NCBI GenBank assembly: GCA_050246875.1
Contig: JBFWVF010000001.1
Coordinates: forward strand, 248,001-312,000
Direction: 5' to 3'
Origin: SHWB01 sp050246875
GTDB taxonomy: Bacteria > Pseudomonadota > Alphaproteobacteria > UBA6615
DNA length: 64,000 nucleotides
Shown: positions 8,531 through 15,756 of the stretch, piece by piece
Layout: the number at the start of each line of letters is the position of its first letter
Numbering within the stretch: the stretch's first letter is position 1
Notes under the pieces: generated by a model
Told to the model about the DNA's origin: nothing
Databases searched by the model: none
What the model saw: only the letters and a program-made list of their open reading frames with translations
Made by a program: the position numbers and the translations under genes

Positions 8531-9934
8531 ATGTCGAGCAATCTCGCGGCCTTCGCCTACCTCATCGCCAGCATCTGCTTCATCCTGGCGCTGCGCGGCC
8601 TGTCGTCGCCGACAACGGCGCGGCAGGGCAACTTCATCGGCATCGCCGGCATGGTCGTCGCCGTGGCGACGACGCTGGCCCTGCCCGGCGTGCTGTCCTA
8701 CGGCTCGATCGCCGTGGCGGTGCTGATCGGCGGCTCGATCGGCACCTTCATCGCGCTGCGCATCCAGATGACGGCGCTGCCGCAGCTCGTCGCCGCCTTC
8801 CACTCGCTGGTCGGCCTCGCCGCCGTGTTCGTCGCCGGCGCCTCTTTCTACGCGCCCGAGGCCTACGGCATCGGCACCGCCGGGCACATCCATGCCGGCA
8901 GCCTGGTCGAGATGTCGATCGGCACGGCCATCGGCGCCATCACCTTCACCGGCTCGATCATCGCCTTCGGCAAGCTCCAGGGCCTCCTGTCGGGCAAGCC
9001 GCTGGTCTTCCCCGGCCAGCACTGGGTCAACCTGGCCCTCGGCCTGTGCCTGATCGCGCTGGTCGTCTGGCTGTGCATCGGCCAGTCGCCGGTGGCCTTC
9101 TGGCTGATCGTCGCCCTCGCGCTGGTGCTCGGCGTGCTGATCATCGTGCCGATCGGCGGCGCCGACATGCCGGTCGTCGTCTCGATGCTCAACTCCTACT
9201 CGGGCTGGGCCGCCGCCGGCATCGGCTTCACCCTCGGCAACCCCCTGCTCATCGTCACCGGCGCGCTGGTCGGCTCGTCCGGCGCCATCCTCAGCTACAT
9301 CATGTGCAAGGGGATGAACCGCTCCTTCCTCAACGTCATCCTCGGCGGCTTCGGCGGCGAGGTGGCGGGGCCGCAGGGCGACATGGGCGACCGCGTGGTG
9401 AAGCAGGGCGCTGCCGCCGACGCCGCCTTCATCATGGGCGAGGCCTCGTCCGTGATCATCGTGCCGGGCTACGGCATGGCGGTGGCGCAGGCGCAGCACG
9501 CGCTCCGCGAGATGGCCGACCAGCTGAAGAAGCGCAACGTGACGGTGCGCTACGCCATCCACCCGGTGGCGGGTCGCATGCCGGGGCACATGAACGTGCT
9601 GCTGGCCGAGGCCGGCGTGCCCTACGAGGACGTGCTGGAACTCGACGAGATCAACCGTGATTTCGCCGGCACCGACGTGACCTTCGTCATCGGCGCCAAC
9701 GACATCACCAACCCGGCGGCGAAGACCGACAAGTCCTCGCCGATCTTCGGCATGCCGGTGCTCAACGTCGAGGAATCAGGGACGGTGCTGTTCGTCAAGC
9801 GCTCGCTGGCCTCGGGCTACGCCGGCGTCGACAACCCGCTGTTCTACCGCGACAACACGATGATGCTGTTCGCCGACGCCAAGAAGATGTGCGAGGACAT
9901 CGTCAAGGCGCTGGAGGGCGGCGGCGGGCACTGA
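8531..9934 (+). CDS. pntB: NAD(P) transhydrogenase, subunit beta
   Basis: This 467-residue protein has about nine membrane helices in its N-terminal half (proton channel) and a soluble NADP(H)-binding domain III at the C-terminus. The nucleotide-binding segment PGYGMAVAQAQ, followed by YAIHPVAGRMPGHMN and the late GANDITNPAA loop, marks domain III. It is the last gene of pntAA-pntAB-pntB. Two palindromic repeats lie in the 199-bp gap after its stop, between it and the convergent rpsU. Confidence 0.95.
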   Translation: MSSNLAAFAYLIASICFILALRGLSSPTTARQGNFIGIAGMVVAVATTLALPGVLSYGSIAVAVLIGGSIGTFIALRIQMTALPQLVAAFHSLVGLAAVFVAGASFYAPEAYGIGTAGHIHAGSLVEMSIGTAIGAITFTGSIIAFGKLQGLLSGKPLVFPGQHWVNLALGLCLIALVVWLCIGQSPVAFWLIVALALVLGVLIIVPIGGADMPVVVSMLNSYSGWAAAGIGFTLGNPLLIVTGALVGSSGAILSYIMCKGMNRSFLNVILGGFGGEVAGPQGDMGDRVVKQGAAADAAFIMGEASSVIIVPGYGMAVAQAQHALREMADQLKKRNVTVRYAIHPVAGRMPGHMNVLLAEAGVPYEDVLELDEINRDFAGTDVTFVIGANDITNPAAKTDKSSPIFGMPVLNVEESGTVLFVKRSLASGYAGVDNPLFYRDNTMMLFADAKKMCEDIVKALEGGGGH

Positions 9935-9957
9935 GACGCCTGTTCGCGCGCTGCCCG

Positions 9958-9986
9958 CCTCGCCCTTCGACAAGCTCAGGGTGAGG
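9958..9986. repeat. Intergenic palindromic repeat, copy 2
   Basis: This 29-bp copy is in reverse orientation. Read on the minus strand, its arms are CCTCACCCT and AGGGCGAGG around the loop GAGCTTGTCGA. One position pairs only as a G-U type wobble. It lies just after the pntB stop. Confidence 0.75.
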
Positions 9987-10027
9987 CGGGTTGGAAACAT
10001 CCTGCAGGGTGAACTCCCTTTCCCCCT

Positions 10028-10056
10028 CCTCGTCCTGAGCCTGTCGAAGGACGAGG
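10028..10056. repeat. Intergenic palindromic repeat, copy 3
   Basis: This is a 29-bp perfect copy with arms CCTCGTCCT and AGGACGAGG and loop GAGCCTGTCGA. It lies between the convergent pntB and rpsU genes. Confidence 0.8.
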
Positions 10057-10075
10057 CACGCACGATGCCCCCGAA

Positions 10076-10104
10076 CGCAAACCGCCGCGCTGAGGGCGCG
10101 GCGG
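10076..10104 (-). terminator. Rho-independent-type terminator of rpsU
   Basis: A perfect 9-bp GC stem (CCGCCGCGC pairing with GCGCGGCGG, loop of 5) lies about 30 bp past the rpsU stop. On the minus strand it is followed by TTTGCGTT, a short U-rich tail. Confidence 0.65.
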
Positions 10105-10133
10105 CTGGGTAACCGGAAAACCCGACAGAACGG

Positions 10134-10340
10134 CTAGTAGCCCTCGCGCTCCTTGCGCTTGCGGGCCAGCTTGCGCGCGCGGCGCACGGCCTCGGCCTTC
10201 TCGCGCGCGCGGCGCTCCGACGGCTTCTCGTAGTTCCGACGCAGTTTCATCTCGCGGAAGATACCCTCGCGCTGCATCTTCTTCTTCAGCGCCTTGAGGG
10301 CCTGGTCGACATTGTTGTCGCGGACTACGACCTGAACGAT
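10134..10340 (-). CDS. rpsU: 30S ribosomal protein S21, apparent AUC start
   Basis: S21 is a small basic protein of the 30S platform near the anti-Shine-Dalgarno end of 16S rRNA, and is needed for initiation on natural mRNAs. The body (VRDNNVDQALKALKKK, then MKLRRNYEKPSERR and a Lys/Arg-rich tail) is unmistakable. No ATG, GTG or TTG lies where the protein should begin. A strong Shine-Dalgarno AAGGAGG (10349-10355 on the minus strand) sits 8 nt before ATC at 10340-10338, giving 68 residues that begin as other S21 proteins do (M-V-Q-V in place of I-V-Q-V). A CTG at 10346 is only 2 nt from the AAGGAGG. GTG at 10403 and TTG at 10475 would add 21 or more unrelated residues and lack a ribosome site. 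A sequencing error cannot be excluded. Confidence 0.85.
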   Translation of the reverse strand: MVQVVVRDNNVDQALKALKKKMQREGIFREMKLRRNYEKPSERRAREKAEAVRRARKLARKRKEREGY

Positions 10341-10405
10341 TGTCAGGGCCTCCTTCTGCCGGGAACCGCCGGCGCAGTCGAGCTGCCGGGCGGGCCGAAA
10401 CACGG

Positions 10406-10426
10406 GCGGCCGGAATGACCGGCCGC
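10406..10426 (-). other. GC-rich stem-loop between the permease operon and rpsU
   Basis: A perfect 8-bp stem (GCGGCCGG with CCGGCCGC, loop of 5) lies 59 bp past the stop of the upstream permease gene and about 65 bp before the rpsU start. It is followed on the minus strand by CCGTGTTTCGG. It could terminate the permease operon or be part of the rpsU leader; the sequence does not decide. Confidence 0.45.
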
Positions 10427-10484
10427 AGTGGGGCGAGTGTCTAACACAGGCCCCCTGCCCTGCCAAGGCCCGCAAACCGTCGAT

Positions 10485-11378
10485 TTATCCCGGCCCGGCG
10501 CGGGGGTCGAGGGCGTCCTGCAGGCCGTCGCCGAGGAAGTTGAGGGCGATCACCGTGGCGAAGATGCAGGCCCCCGGCCAGAGCGCCAGCGCGGGCGCCC
10601 GGGCGATGGTCTCCTGTGCATTGGTCAGCATGTTGCCCCAGCTCGGCACCGGCGGCTGGATGCCGAGGCCGAGGAAACTCAGCACCGACTCGAGCAGGAT
10701 GAGATTGCCCGCCGCCAGCGTGGTCGCCACGACCACCGGCGCGACGACGTTCGGCAGCACGTGGCGCACCGCCACCCGCAGGCGCGAGGCGCCAAGCGCC
10801 TCGGCCGCCCGCACATAGTCGCGCGCCCGCACCGAGAGTGCACCCGCCCGCACCAGCCGCGCCACCGTCGTCCAGCCGACCAGCGCGATGACGACGACGA
10901 TGCGGAACAGCGCCGCCTGCTCGCTCTGGGCCACGCCGGCCGGCACGCCGAGGCGCGTCAGGTCGACCGCCGCCAGCACGATGAGCAGCGGCAGCACCGG
11001 CAGCGCGATCACCGCGTCCGTCACGCGCATCAGCAGCGCGTCGGTGCGGCCACCGCGCGTGCCGGCGGCGAGGCCGACGACGGTGCCGATCAGCGCCGCC
11101 CCCAGCGCCGCGGCGAGGCCGACGGCGAGCGAGACCTGCCCGCCATAGAGCAGGCGCAGCAGAACGTCGCGTCCCGCCTCGTCGGTGCCGAGCAGGTGGC
11201 CGTTGCCGGGCGGCGCGTAGCGGCCGAACAGGTCGACCGCAGTGGCGTCGAGCCCGAGGGCCGCCTCCACCAGCGGCGCTGCCAGGGCGGCGAGGGCCAT
11301 CGCGACCAGCACGACGAGACCGGCGACGGCGGCGCGGTGGCGCACGAAGCGGCGGCGGAAGCGGGCCTGGCGGTTCAT
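10485..11378 (-). CDS. ABC transporter permease, Dpp/Opp type (DppC/OppC-like)
   Basis: This 297-residue inner-membrane permease has an N-terminal helix followed by the binding-protein-dependent permease domain of about five helices. The cytoplasmic EAA loop that docks the ATPase is visible as EALGASRLRVAVRHVLPN. The LLGTDEAGRDVL segment before the core domain is typical of the DppC/OppC branch. It is the last gene of mntR-SBP-DppB-DppC. The 136-bp gap from the DppB gene carries two inverted copies of the palindromic repeat. No ATPase gene follows; rpsU is next. Confidence 0.9.
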   Translation of the reverse strand: MNRQARFRRRFVRHRAAVAGLVVLVAMALAALAAPLVEAALGLDATAVDLFGRYAPPGNGHLLGTDEAGRDVLLRLLYGGQVSLAVGLAAALGAALIGTVVGLAAGTRGGRTDALLMRVTDAVIALPVLPLLIVLAAVDLTRLGVPAGVAQSEQAALFRIVVVIALVGWTTVARLVRAGALSVRARDYVRAAEALGASRLRVAVRHVLPNVVAPVVVATTLAAGNLILLESVLSFLGLGIQPPVPSWGNMLTNAQETIARAPALALWPGACIFATVIALNFLGDGLQDALDPRAGPG

Positions 11379-11409
11379 GGCCGGTTGTCCCCCGGCCTCG
11401 CCTGAACGG

Positions 11410-11437
11410 CCTCTCCTTCGACAGGCTCAGGATGAGG
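11410..11437. repeat. Intergenic palindromic repeat, copy 4 (imperfect)
   Basis: This copy is in reverse orientation. On the minus strand the left arm is CCTCATCCT, the loop is GAGCCTGTCGA and the right arm is one base short (AGGAGAGG). With copy 5 it forms an inverted pair inside the permease operon. Confidence 0.7.
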
Positions 11438-11464
11438 CCGTCGGGTAAAGACGAGAATTGTCAT

Positions 11465-11493
11465 CCTCGTCCTGAGCTTGTCGAAGGACGAGG
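11465..11493. repeat. Intergenic palindromic repeat, copy 5
   Basis: This is a perfect 29-bp copy with arms CCTCGTCCT and AGGACGAGG and loop GAGCTTGTCGA. It lies between the two permease genes of the same operon. Confidence 0.8.
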
Positions 11494-11514
11494 CGGCATG
11501 ATCGGCGATGGCCG

Positions 11515-12483
11515 TCACTGTCGGGCCTCCTGCGCGCGGTAGCTGATGCGCGGGTCGAGGGCGGCGTACGCGATGTCGGCCAGCACGTTGGCGAGCAGGA
11601 CCACGCCGGTGGCGAACAGCAGCGCCACCAGGGCCGTGTTGAAGTCGTTGCCGAGGATCGAGTCGTAGATGAGCTTGCCCATGCCGAGCCAGCCGAACAT
11701 CGTCTCGGTGATCAGCGCGCCCGAGAACAGCGTGCCGAAGTCGAGCGCGATGACGGTGACCAGCGGCAGCATGGCGTTCCGCAGCGCGTGCCCGGCGACG
11801 ACGCGCGCCGGCCCCGCGCCCTTGGCGCGGGCGGTGCGGATCCAGTCCTGCCGCAGGGCCTCGATCATGGCGCCGCGGGCGAACCGAGTGTAGGCGGCCA
11901 GACTCGCCGCCATCAGCGTCGCCACGGGCAGCACGAGATGGACGGCGCGCGCGCTCCACGGCGCGTCGGCCTCGCCCATGCCGCCGGCCGGCAGCCAGCC
12001 GAGCGTGACGGCGAAGACGATGATCAGCACCAGCGCCAGCCAGAACGGCGGCACCGACACGCCGGCGAAGCAGGCGAGGTTGATCGTCGTGTCGAGGAGA
12101 CCGCGCGGCCGCAGCGCGGCGACGATGCCGGCCGTCACCGCGACGGCGATGGCCAGCGTCGCCGCGATGCCGAGCAGCAGCAGCGTGTTGCCGAGGCGCG
12201 GCAGCAGGATTTCCAGCACCGGCCGGTTATAGGTGCGCGAATAGCCGAAATCGCCCGACAGCGCCGCGCCGAGCCAGTTGAGGTAGCGCTCCCAGATCGG
12301 CAGGTCGAGGCCGTAGAGCGCCCGCAGCCGCGCCGCGTCCTGCGGCGCGAGACGCGGGTCGGAGGCGATCATGATGTCGACGGGATCGCCCGGCATCAGC
12401 CCGATCAGGGCATAGATGACGAAGGACATGACGGCGAGGACGACGAGCGCCTGGAGAAGCCGCCCGGCGAGCCATCCCCCCAT
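11515..12483 (-). CDS. ABC transporter permease, Dpp/Opp type (DppB/OppB-like)
   Basis: This 322-residue inner-membrane permease has an N-terminal helix (LLQALVVLAVMSFVIYAL), the periplasmic segment LMPGDPVDIM typical of DppB/NikB, and a core permease domain. The EAA-type loop is AKGAGPARVVAGHALRN. It pairs with the DppC-like permease downstream and the solute-binding protein upstream (9-bp gap). Substrates of this family include peptides, nickel and metallophores. The link to mntR makes a metal chelate possible, but that is inference. Confidence 0.9.
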   Translation of the reverse strand: MGGWLAGRLLQALVVLAVMSFVIYALIGLMPGDPVDIMIASDPRLAPQDAARLRALYGLDLPIWERYLNWLGAALSGDFGYSRTYNRPVLEILLPRLGNTLLLLGIAATLAIAVAVTAGIVAALRPRGLLDTTINLACFAGVSVPPFWLALVLIIVFAVTLGWLPAGGMGEADAPWSARAVHLVLPVATLMAASLAAYTRFARGAMIEALRQDWIRTARAKGAGPARVVAGHALRNAMLPLVTVIALDFGTLFSGALITETMFGWLGMGKLIYDSILGNDFNTALVALLFATGVVLLANVLADIAYAALDPRISYRAQEARQ

Positions 12484-12492
12484 GCGCCGCCC

Positions 12493-14157
12493 TCAGCGCC
12501 CGGTCCAGTGCTCGACCCACAGGGTCGACGGAAACTGGTGGCCGGTCGGCGTCACGCCCTTGAGCCAGCGCGGCAGCACGAAGGCGTTGGCACGGAAGTA
12601 GAGCGGCAGGACCGGCAGATCCTCGGCGTAGAGACGCTGGATGGTGCGCCACAGCCGCGTCTGGTCCTCGGGCGCGCAATCCAGCTCGACGCGATCGAGC
12701 GCCTCGTCCATCGCGGCATTGCGGTAGCCGGTATAGTTCTGGCCGGCCCAGTTGTTCTCCGCCGTCGGGATCATGGTCGAGTGCAGCGTCGTGCGCGGCA
12801 CGTTCTCCGGCGAGGAGAAGAAGGCGAACATCACCATGCCGGGAAAGCGCCGCTCGCGGACGCTCTGGCCGAACATCACGCGCGCCGGCTCGCCGCGCAG
12901 GCGCACGTCGATGCCGAGCGTGCGCCAGTTGCTCTGCAGCACCTGCGCCACCAGCTCGCGCGTGCGGTTGCCGGCCGTCGTCAGCAGTTCGAGCGTCGCG
13001 CGCTCGCCCTGCGGCGTCCGCAGGAAGCCGTCCGGTCCCTGCGTCCAGCCGGCCTCGACCAGCAGCAGCTTCGCCCGTTTCGGGTCGTAGGGCGTCTTCG
13101 GCGCGTCGGCCCAGTGGTGCTTGTCGTCGGGATGGACCTGGCCATGCGCCACCGGCTGCCTGCCGGCGAACAGGCGCTGGCTGATCGCCTCGCGGTCGAT
13201 CGCCATCAGCAGGGATTTCCGCAGGCGGACGTCGGCCAGCAGCGGATTGTCGAGGTTGAGATCGATGTGCTCGTAGAACAGGCCGGTGCGGAAGACCACC
13301 GCGAACCGCCCGTCCTTGCGCGCCTCGAGCGCGAGGGCCTGGTCGAGCGAGATGCCGTCCTCGCCGGAGATCATGTCGATCTCCCCGGCCAGCAGGTTCT
13401 GCTCCAGCGCGGCGGTGTTCTCGATGGTGCGGACGGTGATGCGCCTGAACCAGGGCTTCGTGCCCTGCCAGTGGGTGTTGGGCTCGAGCGTGATCGACGC
13501 GCCCGGCTGCACGGCGACGACGCGGTACGGGCCGTTGTAGAGGCCGGGATTGGTCGGATCGCGGTCGTAGCCATTCTGCGTGGAATAGGTCTGCGGCGCG
13601 GCGGCGGCCTTCGCCTCGACATGCGCCGGCAACGGCTCGAAGTCGCCGAGGCCCTGGTAGTCGCAGGTGCGCTTGTTCCAGTGCACGGTGAAGCGGCGGT
13701 CGTCGTGGACGACGACCTCCTCCATGCGGCGGAAGGTTTCCTGGCCGGCAAAGCCCGCTTCCGGCGTGCGACCGAGCTTCCAGGTGAACAGCACGTCCTG
13801 CGTCGTCACCGGCGTGCCGTCGCCCCAGCGCGCGTCGGTGCGGATGGCGTAGTCGGTCGCCATGCCGGGCTTGCCGTCCGGCGTCGTCCAGTCGCGCGCC
13901 GTGCCCTTCGCCCGGTCGGGCAGTTCGACGCAGAGCAGGCAGACGAGCTTCCAGTCGGGGTCGTAGACGGTGAACGGCCGCCGCGTCATGCCGTGGACGT
14001 AGGACAGCACGACATGCGTGGCGATGGCCGGATTGAGACTCGTCGGGTACTGCGAGACGCCGATGGTCAGCGTGTCCTTCGCGGCGGCGGGCCATGCGGC
14101 AGCGAGCGCCATGGCGGCAGCCATGGCCGCGCCGGCAGGGCTCTGCCTCCGTCGCAT
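12493..14157 (-). CDS. ABC transporter solute-binding protein, family 5 (peptide/nickel/metallophore type)
   Basis: This 554-residue periplasmic binding protein has a signal peptide (basic MRRRQS, alanine-rich core, probable cleavage after AWPAAAK or just before it). The mature protein opens with DTLTIGVSQYPTSLNP, the normal start of SBP family 5. The mid-region DARWGDGTPVTTQDVLFTW is the family signature. The start ATG (14155-14157) overlaps the TGA of mntR by one base (TGATG), so translation is probably coupled to the manganese regulator. Ligand: unknown. Dipeptide, nickel-histidine and opine-type metallophore receptors all share this fold. Confidence 0.88.
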   Translation of the reverse strand: MRRRQSPAGAAMAAAMALAAAWPAAAKDTLTIGVSQYPTSLNPAIATHVVLSYVHGMTRRPFTVYDPDWKLVCLLCVELPDRAKGTARDWTTPDGKPGMATDYAIRTDARWGDGTPVTTQDVLFTWKLGRTPEAGFAGQETFRRMEEVVVHDDRRFTVHWNKRTCDYQGLGDFEPLPAHVEAKAAAAPQTYSTQNGYDRDPTNPGLYNGPYRVVAVQPGASITLEPNTHWQGTKPWFRRITVRTIENTAALEQNLLAGEIDMISGEDGISLDQALALEARKDGRFAVVFRTGLFYEHIDLNLDNPLLADVRLRKSLLMAIDREAISQRLFAGRQPVAHGQVHPDDKHHWADAPKTPYDPKRAKLLLVEAGWTQGPDGFLRTPQGERATLELLTTAGNRTRELVAQVLQSNWRTLGIDVRLRGEPARVMFGQSVRERRFPGMVMFAFFSSPENVPRTTLHSTMIPTAENNWAGQNYTGYRNAAMDEALDRVELDCAPEDQTRLWRTIQRLYAEDLPVLPLYFRANAFVLPRWLKGVTPTGHQFPSTLWVEHWTGR

Positions 14158-14612
14158 CACTCGGCGGCGTCCTTGCGGCCCCGCGCGGCGGTGACGCGGG
14201 CGAACGCCGCCAGCGTCTCCTCGCCGACATAGTGCTCGATGCCCTCGGCATCGGACTCGGCGCTCTTCTCCGACACGCCGATGGCGCGCAGGAAGTCGAC
14301 GACGATGCGATGGCGCCGGCGCGAACGTTCGGCCAGCGCCCTGCCCTCGTCGGTGAGGAAGATCGAGCGGTAGGGCCGCGTCGTCACCAGGCCGTCGCGC
14401 TGCAGCCGTCCGACCACCTTGTTGACGGTGGCGTGCGAGACGCCGAAGCGTGCCGCCAGCTCGACCACGCGCGCCTCGCCATAAGCGGCGATGAGATCGT
14501 CGATCAGTTCGACGTAGTCCTCGGCCATCTCGGTCTGGTGCGCGTCGCGGACTCGCCGGAACTGCGCGGCCTGGCGGTCGGCGTCGACGATGCGTCCACT
14601 GGCGGTACTCAC
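14157..14612 (-). CDS. mntR: Manganese-responsive transcriptional regulator, DtxR/MntR family
   Basis: This 151-residue regulator has an N-terminal winged helix (helix-turn-helix around ARFGVSHATVNKVVGRL) and a C-terminal metal-binding/dimer domain. All six metal ligands of Bacillus MntR have counterparts at a constant offset of 24: D32, E35, H101, E123, E126 and H127. The aspartate at position 32 is the one tied to manganese selectivity in that family. GTG at 14612 is taken as the start because GGAGGG lies just upstream and earlier frame sequence is unlike MntR. It is divergent from the metal importer across 142 bp holding two palindromes, and its stop overlaps the next gene. Confidence 0.92.
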   Translation of the reverse strand: MSTASGRIVDADRQAAQFRRVRDAHQTEMAEDYVELIDDLIAAYGEARVVELAARFGVSHATVNKVVGRLQRDGLVTTRPYRSIFLTDEGRALAERSRRRHRIVVDFLRAIGVSEKSAESDAEGIEHYVGEETLAAFARVTAARGRKDAAE

Positions 14613-14688
14613 CTGCCCTCCCCCGGCTTGCCGTGCGACAGAGTAGCGGCGCCGGCGAATCCATAACAAGGTTTTCCGGCCATGCCGA

Positions 14689-14708
14689 AATGTAGTATTA
14701 ACTACATT
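14689..14708. promoter_or_regulatory. Putative MntR operator (20-bp palindrome)
   Basis: The arms AATGTAGT and ACTACATT pair perfectly around a 4-base spacer. The site lies in an unusually AT-rich stretch between mntR and the importer operon, a position suited to controlling both. The assignment to MntR rests on position and symmetry. Confidence 0.6.
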
Positions 14709-14710
14709 AT

Positions 14711-14725
14711 GTAGCAACTTGTTAC
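14711..14725. promoter_or_regulatory. Second palindrome in the mntR-importer intergenic region
   Basis: GTAGCAACTTGTTAC is a near-palindrome with one mismatched pair around a central base. It begins 2 bp after the 20-bp palindrome and 44 bp before it would reach the importer start at 14755. It could be a second regulator site. Confidence 0.4.
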
Positions 14726-14754
14726 TAGAATAGCGCTGGCCTAGATTTCGAAGG

Positions 14755-15756
14755 ATGTCCAGCAGCGCCAACAGGGGGTTCGGCACCGCCATCGCGCGCT
14801 TCGTCGCCGCGCTGGTGCTGCTCGCCGCGATGGCGGCCGGCCCGGCGCTTGCGCGCGACCGGCCGCTCGCCGTGGTGACGACCATCGCCCAGATCGGCGA
14901 GCCCTTGCGCGCCATCGCGGGCGACCGCGCCGAGGTGAAATCGCTGCTGGGCGAGGGCGTCGATCCGCACCTCTATCGTCCGACGCGCTCCGATGTGGCT
15001 CTGCTTGCCGGCGCCGATGTCGTCTTCTGGTCGGGGCTCGACCTCGAAGCGCAGATGAAGGACACGCTCGGCCGCCTCGGCGCGACGCGGCCAGTCCTCG
15101 CAATCGCCGAGCGTCTGCCCCCGTCCCGCCTGCTGGCCACGCCGGGTGCGGCCCACGATCCGCATGTCTGGATGGATCCCGACCTGTGGCGGCAGGCGCT
15201 GGCCGTGGCGGTCGAAGCGCTGGCAGGCGCCGATCCCGAGGGCGGCGAGGGCTATCGCGCCCGCGCGCAGGTCTATTTCGCCCGGCTCGGCGAACTCGAC
15301 GCCTATATCCGCACCGTCATCGCCAGCATTCCCGCAAGCGCCCGTACCGTCGTGACCGCGCACGATGCCTTCAACTATTTCGGCGCCCGTTATGGTCTCG
15401 ACGTCATCGGCATCCAGGGTATCTCGACCGAGAGCGAGGCCGGACTCGCCGCCGTGGAAGGGCTGGTGACACTGCTGGTCGAGCGCCGTATCCCGGCGGT
15501 GTTCGTCGAAACGTCGGTGCCCGAGCGCCACGTTCGTGCGCTGATCGAGGGTGCGGCGGCGAAGGGCCACACGGTGATCGTCGGCGGCGCCCTGTTCTCC
15601 GACGCCATGGGCGCGCCCGGAAGCTGGGAAGGCACCTATATCGGCATGCTCGACCACAATGCGACGACTCTCGCGCGTGCCCTCGGCGGCACGGCGCCGG
15701 CGGGCGGCCTCGCCGGCCGCCTCGCCGCGCCGGTCCAGGCCGGAGGCCGGCGATGA
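14755..15756 (+). CDS. Metal ABC transporter solute-binding protein (TroA/SitA/ZnuA cluster A-I)
   Basis: This 333-residue periplasmic receptor for manganese and/or zinc has a signal peptide ending near PALARD. Its likely metal ligands are H72 (VDPHLY), H137 (HDPHVW), H203 (TAHDAFNYF) and D283 (FSDAMG). This set of three histidines and an aspartate matches TroA; PsaA-type manganese receptors use glutamate in place of the third histidine. The ligand set alone does not settle Mn versus Zn, but the divergent mntR favours Mn. It is the first gene of a four-gene operon; the ATG at 14755 follows GAAGG. Confidence 0.9.
   Translation: MSSSANRGFGTAIARFVAALVLLAAMAAGPALARDRPLAVVTTIAQIGEPLRAIAGDRAEVKSLLGEGVDPHLYRPTRSDVALLAGADVVFWSGLDLEAQMKDTLGRLGATRPVLAIAERLPPSRLLATPGAAHDPHVWMDPDLWRQALAVAVEALAGADPEGGEGYRARAQVYFARLGELDAYIRTVIASIPASARTVVTAHDAFNYFGARYGLDVIGIQGISTESEAGLAAVEGLVTLLVERRIPAVFVETSVPERHVRALIEGAAAKGHTVIVGGALFSDAMGAPGSWEGTYIGMLDHNATTLARALGGTAPAGGLAGRLAAPVQAGGRR

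Noticed and set aside
10403..10475. GTG or TTG starts that would lengthen S21 by 21 to 45 residues
   Set aside because: No ribosome site is nearby and the added residues are unlike any S21 N-terminus; the strong AAGGAGG supports the internal start.
12493..14664. A 723-residue reading of the binding protein that begins inside mntR
   Set aside because: The first part is mntR read in another frame; a clear signal peptide begins at 14157.
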